A stretch of 64,000 nt of DNA, from positions 2,666,001 through 2,730,000 of the forward strand of contig NZ_JAVCWF010000001.1 in the NCBI RefSeq assembly GCF_031085375.1, given 5' to 3'. The position numbers and the translations under genes were made by a program. Under the pieces are notes generated by a model that was given only the letters and a program-made list of their open reading frames with translations, made no database searches and was not told where the DNA came from. How positions within the stretch are numbered: the stretch's first letter is position 1; every line of letters starts with the position of its first letter. Positions 8,321 to 16,910 of this stretch are shown here, piece by piece. Source of the stretch: Lactiplantibacillus brownii. Its GTDB lineage: Bacteria > Bacillota > Bacilli > Lactobacillales > Lactobacillaceae.

Positions 8321-8791
8321 ATGAAGAAACAGACTTTATTACTCAAATTAGCCTTAATTATTATTAATTTTATGGTGCTAGTCGCCGCGACCATTGTTGT
8401 TCCGACCATTACTCGCTCAACGCGCTGGGACTTTGGCATCTGGGTTTGGCCGTTTAGTATCGGATTATACGCAATGCTCGGACTAGTTTTACTGGCGATT
8501 ACTCAGGCTTGGCAATTGCTTAAATTAATTGACCACCAAGCTGTCTTTACTGCTGCGTCAGTCATTGCGCTCACTTGGATCAAACGGGACGCCTACAGTG
8601 TTGCGCTGATATTCACCGTTCTTTTACCATTCTTCTACATCTGGGTCCAAGCGGAAGACGCCCCTGGATTATTATTACTCGCCATTATTCTCACTGGAAT
8701 CGCCTTGGTCATTGGCCTTTTCGCAAATATTCTGGCTCAATTATTAGCTAGTGCCATTCAAATCAAAGCAGAAAACGAGTTGACGATATGA
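8321..8791 (+). CDS. DUF2975 family integral membrane protein
   Basis: 156 aa from ATG 8321 (RBS GATGAGGTG; an in-frame ATG at 8306 lies upstream of that RBS). Four membrane segments are evident, with ILAQLLASAIQIKAENELTI at the end, which resembles the conserved DUF2975 C-terminus (vFr-a-elkeEneLTI). It overlaps the next gene by ATGA. DUF2975 proteins are nearly always paired with a small Cro/CI-type regulator, as here; the role is unknown. Confidence 0.85.
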   Translation: MKKQTLLLKLALIIINFMVLVAATIVVPTITRSTRWDFGIWVWPFSIGLYAMLGLVLLAITQAWQLLKLIDHQAVFTAASVIALTWIKRDAYSVALIFTVLLPFFYIWVQAEDAPGLLLLAIILTGIALVIGLFANILAQLLASAIQIKAENELTI

Positions 8792-8997
8792 TTACGATCA
8801 ATTTAGACGTCATGCTAGCCAAACGTAAGATGAGTCTCACTGAACTTTCCCAAATCGTTGGCATTACGATGGCCAACTTGTCGATTTTAAAAAATGATAA
8901 GGCTAAAGCCGTCCGTTTTTCCACCTTAGCTGCCATCTGCCAAGCGCTAGATTGTCAACCAGGGGACCTCTTGAGCTACGCTGCCACTACTGAATAG
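8788..8997 (+). CDS. Small XRE/YozG-type helix-turn-helix regulator
   Basis: 69-aa single-domain HTH protein: MLAKRKMSLTELSQIVGIT then MANLSILKNDKAKAVRFSTL and a C-terminal DCQPGDLLSY typical of YozG-type regulators. Start overlaps the DUF2975 stop. Likely represses its own operon through the palindrome at 8264-8280 (inference). Confidence 0.9.
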   Translation: MITINLDVMLAKRKMSLTELSQIVGITMANLSILKNDKAKAVRFSTLAAICQALDCQPGDLLSYAATTE

Positions 8998-9140
8998 CAC
9001 ATCATAACTAAATATACGCTTAAGTTGCTGCTCCGGTTAGTCTGAACCTAGACCGTGTTTGTGAGTCAAAGGCCGGTCTTCATCAAGCTTTCATTAGACA
9101 CCGATTTACTAGTATTTTATTGATTACAACCATTATTCAA

Positions 9141-9314
9141 CCGCCGGAGTTGACCAGTACGTTCGCTGTGTCGAGACACTTAGCTGGGCGAATTTCCCCA
9201 GGTTAGTGTCTGGGCCGACTTTTAAGACGTGGGCTTCGGCTTGAAAGCGCCCTGCAGACCGACTTTTGGCTGCAGGTCTGCCCCCACAGCGAACGTGCTG
9301 GTCAACGGAGGCGG
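9141..9314. repeat. Family B intergenic palindromic element (full copy)
   Basis: A ~30-bp outer stem (CCGCCGGAGTTGACCAG and CTGGTCAACGGAGGCGG, continuing TTCGCTGTG/CACAGCGAA) encloses AGACACTTAGCTGGG/CCCAGGTTAGTGTCT and a CTGCAG...CTGCAG hairpin. A decayed family A fragment lies at ~9030-9085. With the GGDEF terminator these fill the gap 8998-9392; no gene is supported there. Confidence 0.8.
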
Positions 9315-9343
9315 TGTCACAATGAAGACGAAACAAAAACAAC

Positions 9344-9389
9344 TTAAAATAGCGCTGATATCCGCATCAAGCCGAATATCAGCGCTATT
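9344..9389 (-). terminator. Terminator of the GGDEF gene
   Basis: Stem AATAGCGCTGATAT/ATATCAGCGCTATT; read on the minus strand it ends in TTTTAAG directly after the stop. Confidence 0.7.
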
Positions 9390-9392
9390 AGT

Positions 9393-10577
9393 TTAACCCA
9401 CTGCTAGGGTATTGCCTTCTACAGTAATTCGATTACGACCAGCCTCTTTTGACTGGTACAAATAGTGATCGACGCGACTAAACCAATCATTAAACGTGAC
9501 ATCGTTTGGTTGCAATTGTGAAATGCCAAAGGAAACCGTCACTCGCAATTTTTGTCCATTAAAATCAACGGCTTCATTTTGAAGGTCGTCTCGAATCGCG
9601 GTGATGGTCGTGCGGGCCTTGTCTGCCGGAGTTCCACGAAAGATCACGACAAACTCTTCGCCACCATACCGAAAGAGCTGACCATGCGTTGTTTGTTTAT
9701 ACAAGGCAACTTCAAAATGTTGCGCAACATGCTTTAAGACTGCATCACCGGTCATGTGACCGTATTGATCATTAAAACGTTTAAAATGATCGATATCAAA
9801 CATCGCCATGGTTACCGGTAGCTTTGGTCGATCCTGATAAGCTTTGAAGACCTCCGCTTGTACCGTGTCAAAGCTGGCTCGATTGCGAACTCCGGTCAAT
9901 TCATCATAGTTAACCTTTTGATCAAGCTGCGTGAAACGGTCGATCAACCGACTGATTCGTTGAACACAGAACCGAATGATCCACATATAGACGATAAACA
10001 CGATCAGCACATTAATGGTGTAAGCGAGTTCAAAACGATGCACGGACCAAATAATGAACCACCACGTCCCGCCGTAAACAAGTTGCAACGCCAAGTAACG
10101 CCACTGTGATCCCATAATAGAAGATCGGTGACGAGAAAAGTAAATAATAGCGCTGGAAAGTAACACAGTCATTGTGATAAAAGTCGCTACAAAATGTGCG
10201 CCTCTACCAAAGTACATCCCCTGACCGTAAAAGAGAATCGGCATCAAAATATTGATGATTTCGACCGCTAAGTTGCGCATCGTATACAAACTAAATAGTA
10301 AAACCGTCAATTGCGCCGTCGCATATGACCAACTTAGCATACTGCCAGAGTTGATCGTAAAAAAGATCTGCCGCAACAACAACATACTCACCACTAAGCT
10401 TGCCGCTTCCAACCCATGAGCCACTAATGTTACGCGGGGCTGTCTTAACCGTAATGCGCGATGTTCAAGGAAGTAAGTCAGGATCGTCATCACCGTAATC
10501 AGGCCAGTGGTAATCAAGGCAACGATGACAGTATTGATATTAAGAAAATCATTTGTAAAATCTTCAACTAGCTGCAC
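9393..10577 (-). CDS. Membrane GGDEF-domain protein (putative diguanylate cyclase)
   Basis: ~394 aa. Residues ~1-220 contain about six membrane segments (LIVFIVYMWIIRFCVQRI is the last). A GGDEF domain covers ~225-390: DELTGVRNRASFD, MFDIDHFKRFNDQYGHMTGD and the active-site loop RYGGEEF at ~303-309. The metal-binding Asp and the GGEEF loop are intact, so c-di-GMP synthesis is plausible. The product-inhibition RxxD motif expected just upstream reads TTHG and is absent. GTG 10577 is preferred over GTG 10586 because AGAGGTG lies 6 bp before it. No EAL domain or PilZ gene is visible nearby. Confidence 0.88.
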   Translation of the reverse strand: MQLVEDFTNDFLNINTVIVALITTGLITVMTILTYFLEHRALRLRQPRVTLVAHGLEAASLVVSMLLLRQIFFTINSGSMLSWSYATAQLTVLLFSLYTMRNLAVEIINILMPILFYGQGMYFGRGAHFVATFITMTVLLSSAIIYFSRHRSSIMGSQWRYLALQLVYGGTWWFIIWSVHRFELAYTINVLIVFIVYMWIIRFCVQRISRLIDRFTQLDQKVNYDELTGVRNRASFDTVQAEVFKAYQDRPKLPVTMAMFDIDHFKRFNDQYGHMTGDAVLKHVAQHFEVALYKQTTHGQLFRYGGEEFVVIFRGTPADKARTTITAIRDDLQNEAVDFNGQKLRVTVSFGISQLQPNDVTFNDWFSRVDHYLYQSKEAGRNRITVEGNTLAVG

Positions 10578-10724
10578 CTGACTCACCTCTTTGACACTAC
10601 GTCCAAATTTGTTGTCCTATTAAGGATAGTACCATAAAGTGCTTTGAACTGTTAGCGCCTTAAGCAAAAAACCCACCTGTAATTAGACGATAAGAATGCG
10701 GTCATTTTGTTTAATGACACACAA

Positions 10725-10745
10725 AAAGCCCGCCAGGCGGGCTTT
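10725..10745. terminator. Bidirectional-looking terminator hairpin
   Basis: Perfect stem AAAGCCCGCC-A-GGCGGGCTTT between two minus-strand genes. It most likely ends the YdcF-family gene on the minus strand, although the following T-run is short. Confidence 0.6.
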
Positions 10746-10811
10746 ATATTGTTCAATAATCAACCGATATTAACCAAATGTTACCGTTAACTTTTTTCAA
10801 GGGTGAATCAC

Positions 10812-11897
10812 TCAGAGTTGACCGCTATACAGATCCAACCAAACCATGACAACGGACACGAGCAACATGCCTAGCGTCGCGGCCGCGTGCCACCACTTGT
10901 GACGTGCAAAAATTGCGATATATTCTCGAATAATGGCGTCTGGCAAGAAGAACCGTGCTGTCCGGGCACCAATACCATCAGCTTTCAAACCGGCTTGTTT
11001 CGCAAACATCCCGGCCCGAAAAGTGTGATAATTATTCGTCACAAAGATCGTGCGCGGCGCCTGGATCTGACCTTGATCAATCAAGCGTTTACTGAACCGC
11101 ATATTCTCTAAAGTCGTCGTTGATTTGGTCTCAGCCCAACCGGCCGCTGCTGGCAAACCATGTGCAATCGCATAGGCTAACATTGCCTGACCTTCAGGTA
11201 CCGTTTCATCTGGCCCTTGTCCGCCCGAAAAGATCATGATTGCGGGATGTCCCGTCTTGCGTTGCTGCTTCTGATAAAATTTCACCCCGCGCATGATTCG
11301 TTGTGCTAACAACGGCGAAACTTCGTCTCCATTTAGCAAGCCAGCGCCCAGCACAATAATGTAGTCTTGTCGCAACCGCGGATGATTAAACTGATAGATG
11401 ACCAGCATCGTCAAATAATTATAGAACCAAAAAGCGACATAAAAGATCACCAGATTTGGAAAAATCGTGATGAACGTATTAACAGGTTGTGGCACCCGAT
11501 TACCAATCGCACTGGCAACGAACGGTAAAATTAAGATAGCTAATCCCAGAATCAGCGTTAACATGTTGGCCAACGTATGACTTTCATGTCGCCAAACAAT
11601 CCAAGCATTCCATAGTAGTAAGAAAGCTTGTAAAAAGAACAACACCCCTAATAACAGAATAAAGCTGATAAAAATCGCGCCACAAATGATGATCAACCAA
11701 TGATTATTCGTCCCAAAAATCGTCATCGCCAGTAACGCTAAAAATGAATAGAAAAATAGCGAAAACCAAATGCCATTACTCAAACGAGCCTTATCGTGCC
11801 GGTATCGCCAAGTGAAAATCACCCCAAAGACTAGTGGTATCAACCAACCCCAATAGTACTCGGTAGGTATTGGCACCCAAACCGCTGTATTACTCAA
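10812..11897 (-). CDS. YdcF/SanA-family (DUF218) membrane protein
   Basis: 361 aa. Residues ~1-185 carry about six membrane spans. A DUF218 domain follows: YIIVLGAGLLNGDEVSPLL, RIMRGVKFYQK, MIFSGGQGPDE and FVTNNYHTFRAGMFAK. A final span lies near the C-terminus. The start is TTG 11897 with GGGGGTG upstream. DUF218 proteins (SanA, ElyC, YdcF) are tied to envelope maintenance and vancomycin sensitivity in Gram-negatives; the activity in lactobacilli is unknown. Monocistronic. Confidence 0.82.
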   Translation of the reverse strand: MSNTAVWVPIPTEYYWGWLIPLVFGVIFTWRYRHDKARLSNGIWFSLFFYSFLALLAMTIFGTNNHWLIIICGAIFISFILLLGVLFFLQAFLLLWNAWIVWRHESHTLANMLTLILGLAILILPFVASAIGNRVPQPVNTFITIFPNLVIFYVAFWFYNYLTMLVIYQFNHPRLRQDYIIVLGAGLLNGDEVSPLLAQRIMRGVKFYQKQQRKTGHPAIMIFSGGQGPDETVPEGQAMLAYAIAHGLPAAAGWAETKSTTTLENMRFSKRLIDQGQIQAPRTIFVTNNYHTFRAGMFAKQAGLKADGIGARTARFFLPDAIIREYIAIFARHKWWHAAATLGMLLVSVVMVWLDLYSGQL

Positions 11898-11965
11898 CCA
11901 CGCACACCCCCTACAAAATTCAATCTATCCTAGCATAACCAAAATCAACCATTTTTTCACCATAA

Positions 11966-12721
11966 TTATTTCAATTGTTTCTGTTCGCTATAAAAATTTC
12001 GATAGGCCAAGTAACAAGCAATAATCGACCCCAAGCTCGTGGCCGATAACAGCATAAACGTGACCATAATCTGGTATTTAATCGCGCGTACCGGATCGAC
12101 CCCCGCAAAGATCAGTCCAGACATCATTCCCGGTAGACTAACCAACCCCACCGTTTTGGCGGAATCAATAGTCGGTGACATTCCCGTGCGGATGGCTTCA
12201 CGTACAATTGCAATCGAAGCATCCATTAAGCCTGCACCTAGCGCTAACCGTTCTAAGACCCCTTGTCGTTGATCGTGAAACTGGCTATTCAAACTACGAT
12301 AAGCCAGGCCAATTGCGACCATTGAATTAGACGCAATCATTCCTGAAATTGGAATCATCTGTGCCGGAATAAATTTGATGGCACCAGCCAACACGAGCAC
12401 CCCCAAGGTAACGCTTGTGCTGATAAAAATCGCCAAAAATGAGATTGGCAAGGCATGCGCAATCCCGGCACCACGTTTTTGTGCATTCCATGCAGCGTTA
12501 AAAATAATGAACAAAATCATGGCGGTCGTTAACCAAAAGTTATTCACTCGGAAGATATATTTCAATAAATAACCCACCAAGAATAACTGAATCACTGCCC
12601 GGACAACACCAATAATAATATCGCGATCCAAGCCTAATTTTTGCCATAAACTAATTGCCAACGCAACCAGCACTAACATCGCTGCTAAGAACAACGACGT
12701 GTTGTTAACAACTAAATTCAT
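11966..12721 (-). CDS. fetB: FetB-type ABC transporter permease (UPF0014)
   Basis: 251-aa UPF0014 permease with about seven membrane segments. Family signatures are PISGMIASNSMVAIGLAYRS, ERLALGAGLMDAS and VSLPGMMSGLIFAGVDP. It overlaps the ATPase gene by ATGA, giving a fetA-fetB operon. In E. coli, FetAB exports iron and protects from oxidative stress; the same role is inferred here. Confidence 0.88.
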   Translation of the reverse strand: MNLVVNNTSLFLAAMLVLVALAISLWQKLGLDRDIIIGVVRAVIQLFLVGYLLKYIFRVNNFWLTTAMILFIIFNAAWNAQKRGAGIAHALPISFLAIFISTSVTLGVLVLAGAIKFIPAQMIPISGMIASNSMVAIGLAYRSLNSQFHDQRQGVLERLALGAGLMDASIAIVREAIRTGMSPTIDSAKTVGLVSLPGMMSGLIFAGVDPVRAIKYQIMVTFMLLSATSLGSIIACYLAYRNFYSEQKQLK

Positions 12722-13368
12722 GCGCCCACCTCCAGACGCCCATCGACCACGCGTAACAACTGATCCGCGGTATTAATTTCCGTGGTATCATGCGTAATCA
12801 TGAGTGTGGTGACTTGCCGTTCCTGATTCAAATGTCGTAACCATTGATGAATAATGGCCTTATTATCAGAATCTAACCCGGCAGTGACCTCATCCAACAA
12901 TAAAATCCGTGGCAAAAAAAGAATGTTTCGAATTAACGCGACTCGTTGTCGTTCACCGCCAGATAAAGCTTCAATCTTTTGCGACAACATCGTACTAGGC
13001 AATCCGACGTAAGCTAGTGCCGCTATAACGTGGGCTTTATCCATTGGTAGCTTGCGGATCTGATAAGGAAAAGCTAAATTATCAGCTACGGTAGCCCCGA
13101 ATAGCGTCGGTTGTTGAAAGCAATACGAGACTTGCCGTCGATACATGATCGGATCGTAACGCTCAATCGGACGACCTTCAAAAATCAACTCACCACTCGT
13201 CTTCGAAATCATCGCGGCCATCAATCGTAACAAGGTACTTTTACCACTACCTGAAGGACCCGTGATCGTATAGTGGGCCCCCGCTGGCACGGTCAAATTA
13301 ATATCTTTCAGGATCAACTTATCCCCAACCTGATAATTGACCGCTTGCAAACTCATCAAAGTTGCCAT
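12718..13368 (-). CDS. fetA: FetA-type ABC transporter ATP-binding protein
   Basis: 216-aa ABC ATPase: Walker [11 protein letters not shown]-loop SYCFQQPTLFG, signature LSGGERQRVALIR, Walker B ILLLDEVTAGLD, switch MITHDTTE. ATG 13368 is chosen because GGAGGA lies 6-7 bp upstream; the frame stays open further 5-prime without a better RBS. First gene of the fetAB operon. Replacement of the usual DEPT by DEVT is typical of this family. Confidence 0.88.
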   Translation of the reverse strand: MATLMSLQAVNYQVGDKLILKDINLTVPAGAHYTITGPSGSGKSTLLRLMAAMISKTSGELIFEGRPIERYDPIMYRRQVSYCFQQPTLFGATVADNLAFPYQIRKLPMDKAHVIAALAYVGLPSTMLSQKIEALSGGERQRVALIRNILFLPRILLLDEVTAGLDSDNKAIIHQWLRHLNQERQVTTLMITHDTTEINTADQLLRVVDGRLEVGA

Positions 13369-13530
13369 GCTCATTCCTCCAAGTAAGCTCAATTTACTTT
13401 CAGTTTAGCATGTTCGGATTCAGCTTAGAATTTTTGTTACTTGGTCTAAAGGTTGAAAGTTAAAAATTGCCGGTCTGCACTACTACATCAACAATCCGGT
13501 AATGAAAACTAGTCGACTACTGCCACTTCC

Positions 13531-13702
13531 GGTTGTTGCCGATAACATGCGGACGAGGGACCGGTTCAAGCCATAGAAACGTCTTGAATCTCGCCCGGAA
13601 ACTTTGCCAAATCCGCAAATCTCCCGGACCGTCCGTGGTGTAAGGCCGGCAAAAGAACGCCGGTCAAACACTACCTGCACGTCCGATGCTATCAGCAACA
13701 AC
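13531..13702. repeat. Family C palindromic intergenic element
   Basis: Outer arms GGTTGTTGCCGATAACAT and ATGCTATCAGCAACAACC pair almost fully. Inner hairpins include TTCAAG/CTTGAA and GGCCGGC/GCCGGTC flanked by GGTGT/ACACT. Only one copy in the window. It and family D fill most of the fetA-rlmD gap (13369-14144). Confidence 0.65.
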
Positions 13703-13732
13703 CTCCAGCTAAGTCAGTAGTTATTTACGCTT

Positions 13733-13907
13733 AGCGGAGTCAGTCAAAATCGGTGTGCAGTGTCGGCGAGATTAATCGGCGTTCTTGGCTGACTAATCTC
13801 GCGGGACAATTCAAAGACGTGTTTTGTCAGCTTGGAATTGAGGCGTCAGACCGTACCTTGGCTGGCGCCGTCCTCCACAGCACATCGATTTTGACTGACG
13901 AAGCGCT
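13733..13907. repeat. Family D palindromic intergenic element
   Basis: Long outer stem: GTCAGTCAAAATCGGTGTGC pairs with GCACATCGATTTTGACTGAC. Three inner hairpins: GCGAGATTA/TAATCTCGC, CAATTC/GAATTG and GGCGTCAG/CTGGCGCC. An ORF reads through it but follows the arms of the palindrome, so I do not call it coding. Confidence 0.7.
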
Positions 13908-14144
13908 AAATTTAGGTGAGTCTATTTTAGGCTTATGGGTTCAACATTTGTGATGCTTTTGATGCTTTTGAGTCTTTCAACCTTTAGTTACTTGGTAAAA
14001 AAGGCGCTGGATTTCCCACTTAAAATTACGATGATTAAACGTGGTAATCTCACAGTTTACGTGCCGGTTTCACCCGCACCCTAGATCGACATGCTATAAT
14101 GATTTGAACGCAGTCAACAGAAAACGAGGTTAGTTAAAGCTAAT

Positions 14145-15587
14145 ATGACACAATCGAATCATTATCCAAATCGGCGGCCAGCGCGACCGACTCAACGCCG
14201 CCAACCAACCGAAAAAGTCCAAAGCGATATCACCCTTGGTCAACGCTTCCCATTAACTATCAAGCGTCTAGGGATCAATGGCGAAGGCATCGGCTACTAT
14301 AAACACGTCATTACTTTTGTCAAAGGTGCATTACCTGGTGAAGTCATTGTTGCGGAAGTGACCACGGTCCACCCACGTTACTTAGAAGCTAAAATTCGGA
14401 AAATTCGGAAATTTAGTCCTGATCGTGTCGACCCACGCGACGCCTATGCCGATGAAGTCGGTGGCTTCGAACTAGAACATTTAGACTATCCAGCACAATT
14501 GACGTTTAAACAAGACTTGATTCGTCAAGCCTTGGAAAAGTATCAGCCAGCTGGGTTTCGTCAATATGATATTCGCCCAACCATTGGGATGGCTAATCCT
14601 TATGAATACCGTAATAAGGCGCAATTTCAAGTTCGGCTGATTGATGGTCACGTGGCAGCTGGGCTCTACAAAGAAAACAGTCACGACTTAGTCGACCTCC
14701 CCACTTGTTCCGTCCAAATGCCAGTGACCATGACCGTTATGCGGGCCGTGGTAAAGTGGCTAGAAGAACTCGCGGTGCCAATCTATGACGAAGAGCACAA
14801 CTCTGGTATTGTTAAAACTGTTGTCGTCCGTGCAGCTGCCGCAACCGGTGAAGTTCAATTAGTTTTCGTGACGAATACGCCTAAGTTTCCCAAAAAGCAC
14901 CAACTATTAATGAAGATTGCTGACAAGTTGCCAATGGTCGTTTCCGTGATGCAAAATGTCAATATCGGTAAAACTTCTTTGATTTGGGGCGACCAAACCA
15001 CGTTGCTTGCGGGGAAACCAACGATTACTGAAGAACTCGACGGCTTAGCCTTTGACTTGTCTGCTCGAGCCTTCTTCCAATTAAATCCAGAACAAACGAA
15101 GAAGCTTTATCAACTCGCACGGACTGCCTTAAATCTGGCCCCACATGAAACTTTAGTGGATGCTTATTCCGGTGTCGGTACTATTGGCTTATCTTTAGCG
15201 GATGTCGCGCAAGAAGTTCGTGGGATGGATACCATCCCAGCTGCCGTCGCCGATGCCAATGAAAATGCCAAGCGCAACGGCATCACGAACGCCAAGTATG
15301 AAGTTGGCGAAGCAGAAACGTTGTTACCACAATGGTTAGCTAGCGGTTTTGCCCCAGATGCTATTGTGGTCGATCCGCCTCGCACTGGCTTAGATGATGT
15401 CTTGATCGACGCTATTTTACAAAGTGCGCCTGAAAAACTGGTTTATATCTCATGTAATCCTTCAACCTTAGCGCAAGATCTACGTCAATTGACGCGCGGT
15501 TATCAGGTTGATTACATTCAATCGATTGATATGTTTCCACAAACTGCCCGTTGTGAAGCGGTCGTTCGTTTCACCAAGCGGCATTAA
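14145..15587 (+). CDS. rlmD: 23S rRNA (uracil-5-)-methyltransferase, RumA/RlmD family
   Basis: 480 aa. An N-terminal basic tail, a TRAM RNA-binding domain (~27-90; LTIKRLGINGEGIGYY), then the SAM-dependent methyltransferase domain. Motifs: FFQLNPEQT, DAYSGVGTIGL, DPPRTGL and catalytic Cys in VYISCNPSTLAQDL. The enzyme makes m5U in 23S rRNA. In the segment where RlmD proteins carry iron-sulfur cysteines (CxxxxxCGGCxLQHL), this one reads EVGGFELEHLDY with no cysteines, so it probably lacks the cluster. Start ATG 14145. The small gene at 15609 follows after 21 bp. Confidence 0.9.
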   Translation: MTQSNHYPNRRPARPTQRRQPTEKVQSDITLGQRFPLTIKRLGINGEGIGYYKHVITFVKGALPGEVIVAEVTTVHPRYLEAKIRKIRKFSPDRVDPRDAYADEVGGFELEHLDYPAQLTFKQDLIRQALEKYQPAGFRQYDIRPTIGMANPYEYRNKAQFQVRLIDGHVAAGLYKENSHDLVDLPTCSVQMPVTMTVMRAVVKWLEELAVPIYDEEHNSGIVKTVVVRAAAATGEVQLVFVTNTPKFPKKHQLLMKIADKLPMVVSVMQNVNIGKTSLIWGDQTTLLAGKPTITEELDGLAFDLSARAFFQLNPEQTKKLYQLARTALNLAPHETLVDAYSGVGTIGLSLADVAQEVRGMDTIPAAVADANENAKRNGITNAKYEVGEAETLLPQWLASGFAPDAIVVDPPRTGLDDVLIDAILQSAPEKLVYISCNPSTLAQDLRQLTRGYQVDYIQSIDMFPQTARCEAVVRFTKRH

Positions 15588-15608
15588 TCAGTAAGGGAGT
15601 TATTGCTT

Positions 15609-16049
15609 ATGGCAGATACGGATAGCCAAATCGCTTTGACGATGACCTTTAGCTTACGGCCACCGTTCAAGACCCATTTCTTATTGTTGAAAGATTATAT
15701 TGCCGATGTCCGAATTCCAGAACGCGATGGCATGCTCACGACATTGATTGCCAAGAACATTCCCATGTCACCGGCGTTAGAACAGTTAAAAGCCATTTTT
15801 GATGACGTTAAGAATCCCATCTATTGGCAATTGCATGATCACGCCGTGCAAGAATTCTTCGCCAATCATCCTGACAAACGTCCCATTTTGCCGTTGGACT
15901 TATTGCAAGTCGTTCTCAACACGCTCAGTGCTCAGGGTTTGACGAATGATCAGTTGATCGTCATTATGAAAGATATTTTTAATCGTCTGCAAACTAATCA
16001 GTTCAATGCACAAGCGTCACAACGAATTCTGACGGAATTTACGAAATAA
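15609..16049 (+). CDS. Conserved hypothetical all-helical protein
   Basis: 146 aa from ATG 15609 (RBS AAGGGAGT at 15593-15600). Soluble, no signal peptide or membrane segment, predicted mostly helical, acidic N-terminus (MADTDSQIALTMTF) and a repeated LP/PLDLLQVVLNTL pattern. I do not recognise a family. It lies 21 bp after the rRNA methyltransferase and shares its terminator, so the two are probably co-transcribed. Confidence 0.7.
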   Translation: MADTDSQIALTMTFSLRPPFKTHFLLLKDYIADVRIPERDGMLTTLIAKNIPMSPALEQLKAIFDDVKNPIYWQLHDHAVQEFFANHPDKRPILPLDLLQVVLNTLSAQGLTNDQLIVIMKDIFNRLQTNQFNAQASQRILTEFTK

Positions 16050-16054
16050 GAGCC

Positions 16055-16084
16055 AAAAAAATCCAGCGTTGGCTGGATTTTTTT
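16055..16084. terminator. Bidirectional terminator between convergent genes
   Basis: A-run, stem ATCCAGC/GCTGGAT with a GTTG loop, T-run: works for the plus-strand rlmD pair and the minus-strand HAD gene. Confidence 0.85.
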
Positions 16085-16094
16085 ATCTTCACTT

Positions 16095-16910
16095 TTAGGC
16101 AAAATACTGATCTAAAACTTGTTGTATCCCATTATGATTATTATCGGTCGTCACGACAGTTGCGGCAGTCTTTACCGCTGCGGGGGCATTGCCCATCGCG
16201 ACCCCAACCCCAACGAGCTTCAACAACGCTAAATCATTAAAGTTATCCCCAAACGCAATGGCTTGAGCTGGGGATAACTTTTCATCTGCAATTAAAGTCT
16301 GCAATGCCGCTGCTTTTGACACCCCAGCCGCCACAATTTCCAAATAAGTTGGTTTTGAGCGATACGCTGAAATACCAGCGAAGACGGGTGCTTGTAAGGC
16401 CTGTTCAATGGCTTGAATTACCGCCGGAGCTGCCATGATCATCACTTTATGACTCACTGCGGTTGGTCGTTGTAGCCAAGCCGCTTGGTTAACAACTTCC
16501 GGTTGATAGCCAATCCCAGTTGCTTCCTGTGTTTCCCATGACCCCATTTCTGAGACCAACCACTGATTGCCCGTATAAATGTTAATTGAGGCTTCTGGCC
16601 AATTTTGGGCTACTAATCGTTGTACCTTAGCCGCTAATTGAGGTTCAATCGGACGTTCTTCTAACACGGTTAACTTGGTCGCGGTCATTTTTGCAGTCAA
16701 CGCACCATTGTAAGCAATCATGGTTGAATTGAGACCCAGTTGTTGTGCCAAGCCAAACATACCTTTTGGTGAACGAGCTGAAGCCAATACCATGGTAGCG
16801 CCAGCGTTCACGGCCCGCTTTACACTCATCACGGTCGCCGGCAAAATTTTGGCCTCATCCGTCAATAAAGTCCCATCGATATCGCTCAAAATTAATTTTG
16901 GTTTAGTCAT
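16095..16910 (-). CDS. Cof-type HAD-IIB hydrolase
   Basis: 271-aa sugar-phosphatase-like HAD protein. Motif I LSDIDGTLL, motif II LASARSPKG, the C2 cap, and motifs III/IV KAAALQTLI and AIAFGDNFNDLALL. Substrates of Cof proteins are phosphorylated sugars or FMN and are not predictable. ATG 16910 lies inside the end of the DeoR gene (8-bp overlap), so regulator and hydrolase form an operon. Confidence 0.9.
   Translation of the reverse strand: MTKPKLILSDIDGTLLTDEAKILPATVMSVKRAVNAGATMVLASARSPKGMFGLAQQLGLNSTMIAYNGALTAKMTATKLTVLEERPIEPQLAAKVQRLVAQNWPEASINIYTGNQWLVSEMGSWETQEATGIGYQPEVVNQAAWLQRPTAVSHKVMIMAAPAVIQAIEQALQAPVFAGISAYRSKPTYLEIVAAGVSKAAALQTLIADEKLSPAQAIAFGDNFNDLALLKLVGVGVAMGNAPAAVKTAATVVTTDNNHNGIQQVLDQYFA

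Noticed and set aside
9133..9342. Open frame similar to one at 31492-31698 (shared AGRFQAE and LKV peptides)
   Set aside because: The similarity comes from the family B repeat itself; no RBS and overlapping palindromes.
13753..13953. 66-aa open frame in the fetA-rlmD gap
   Set aside because: Lies within palindrome D; reading frame tracks the hairpins and no RBS is present.
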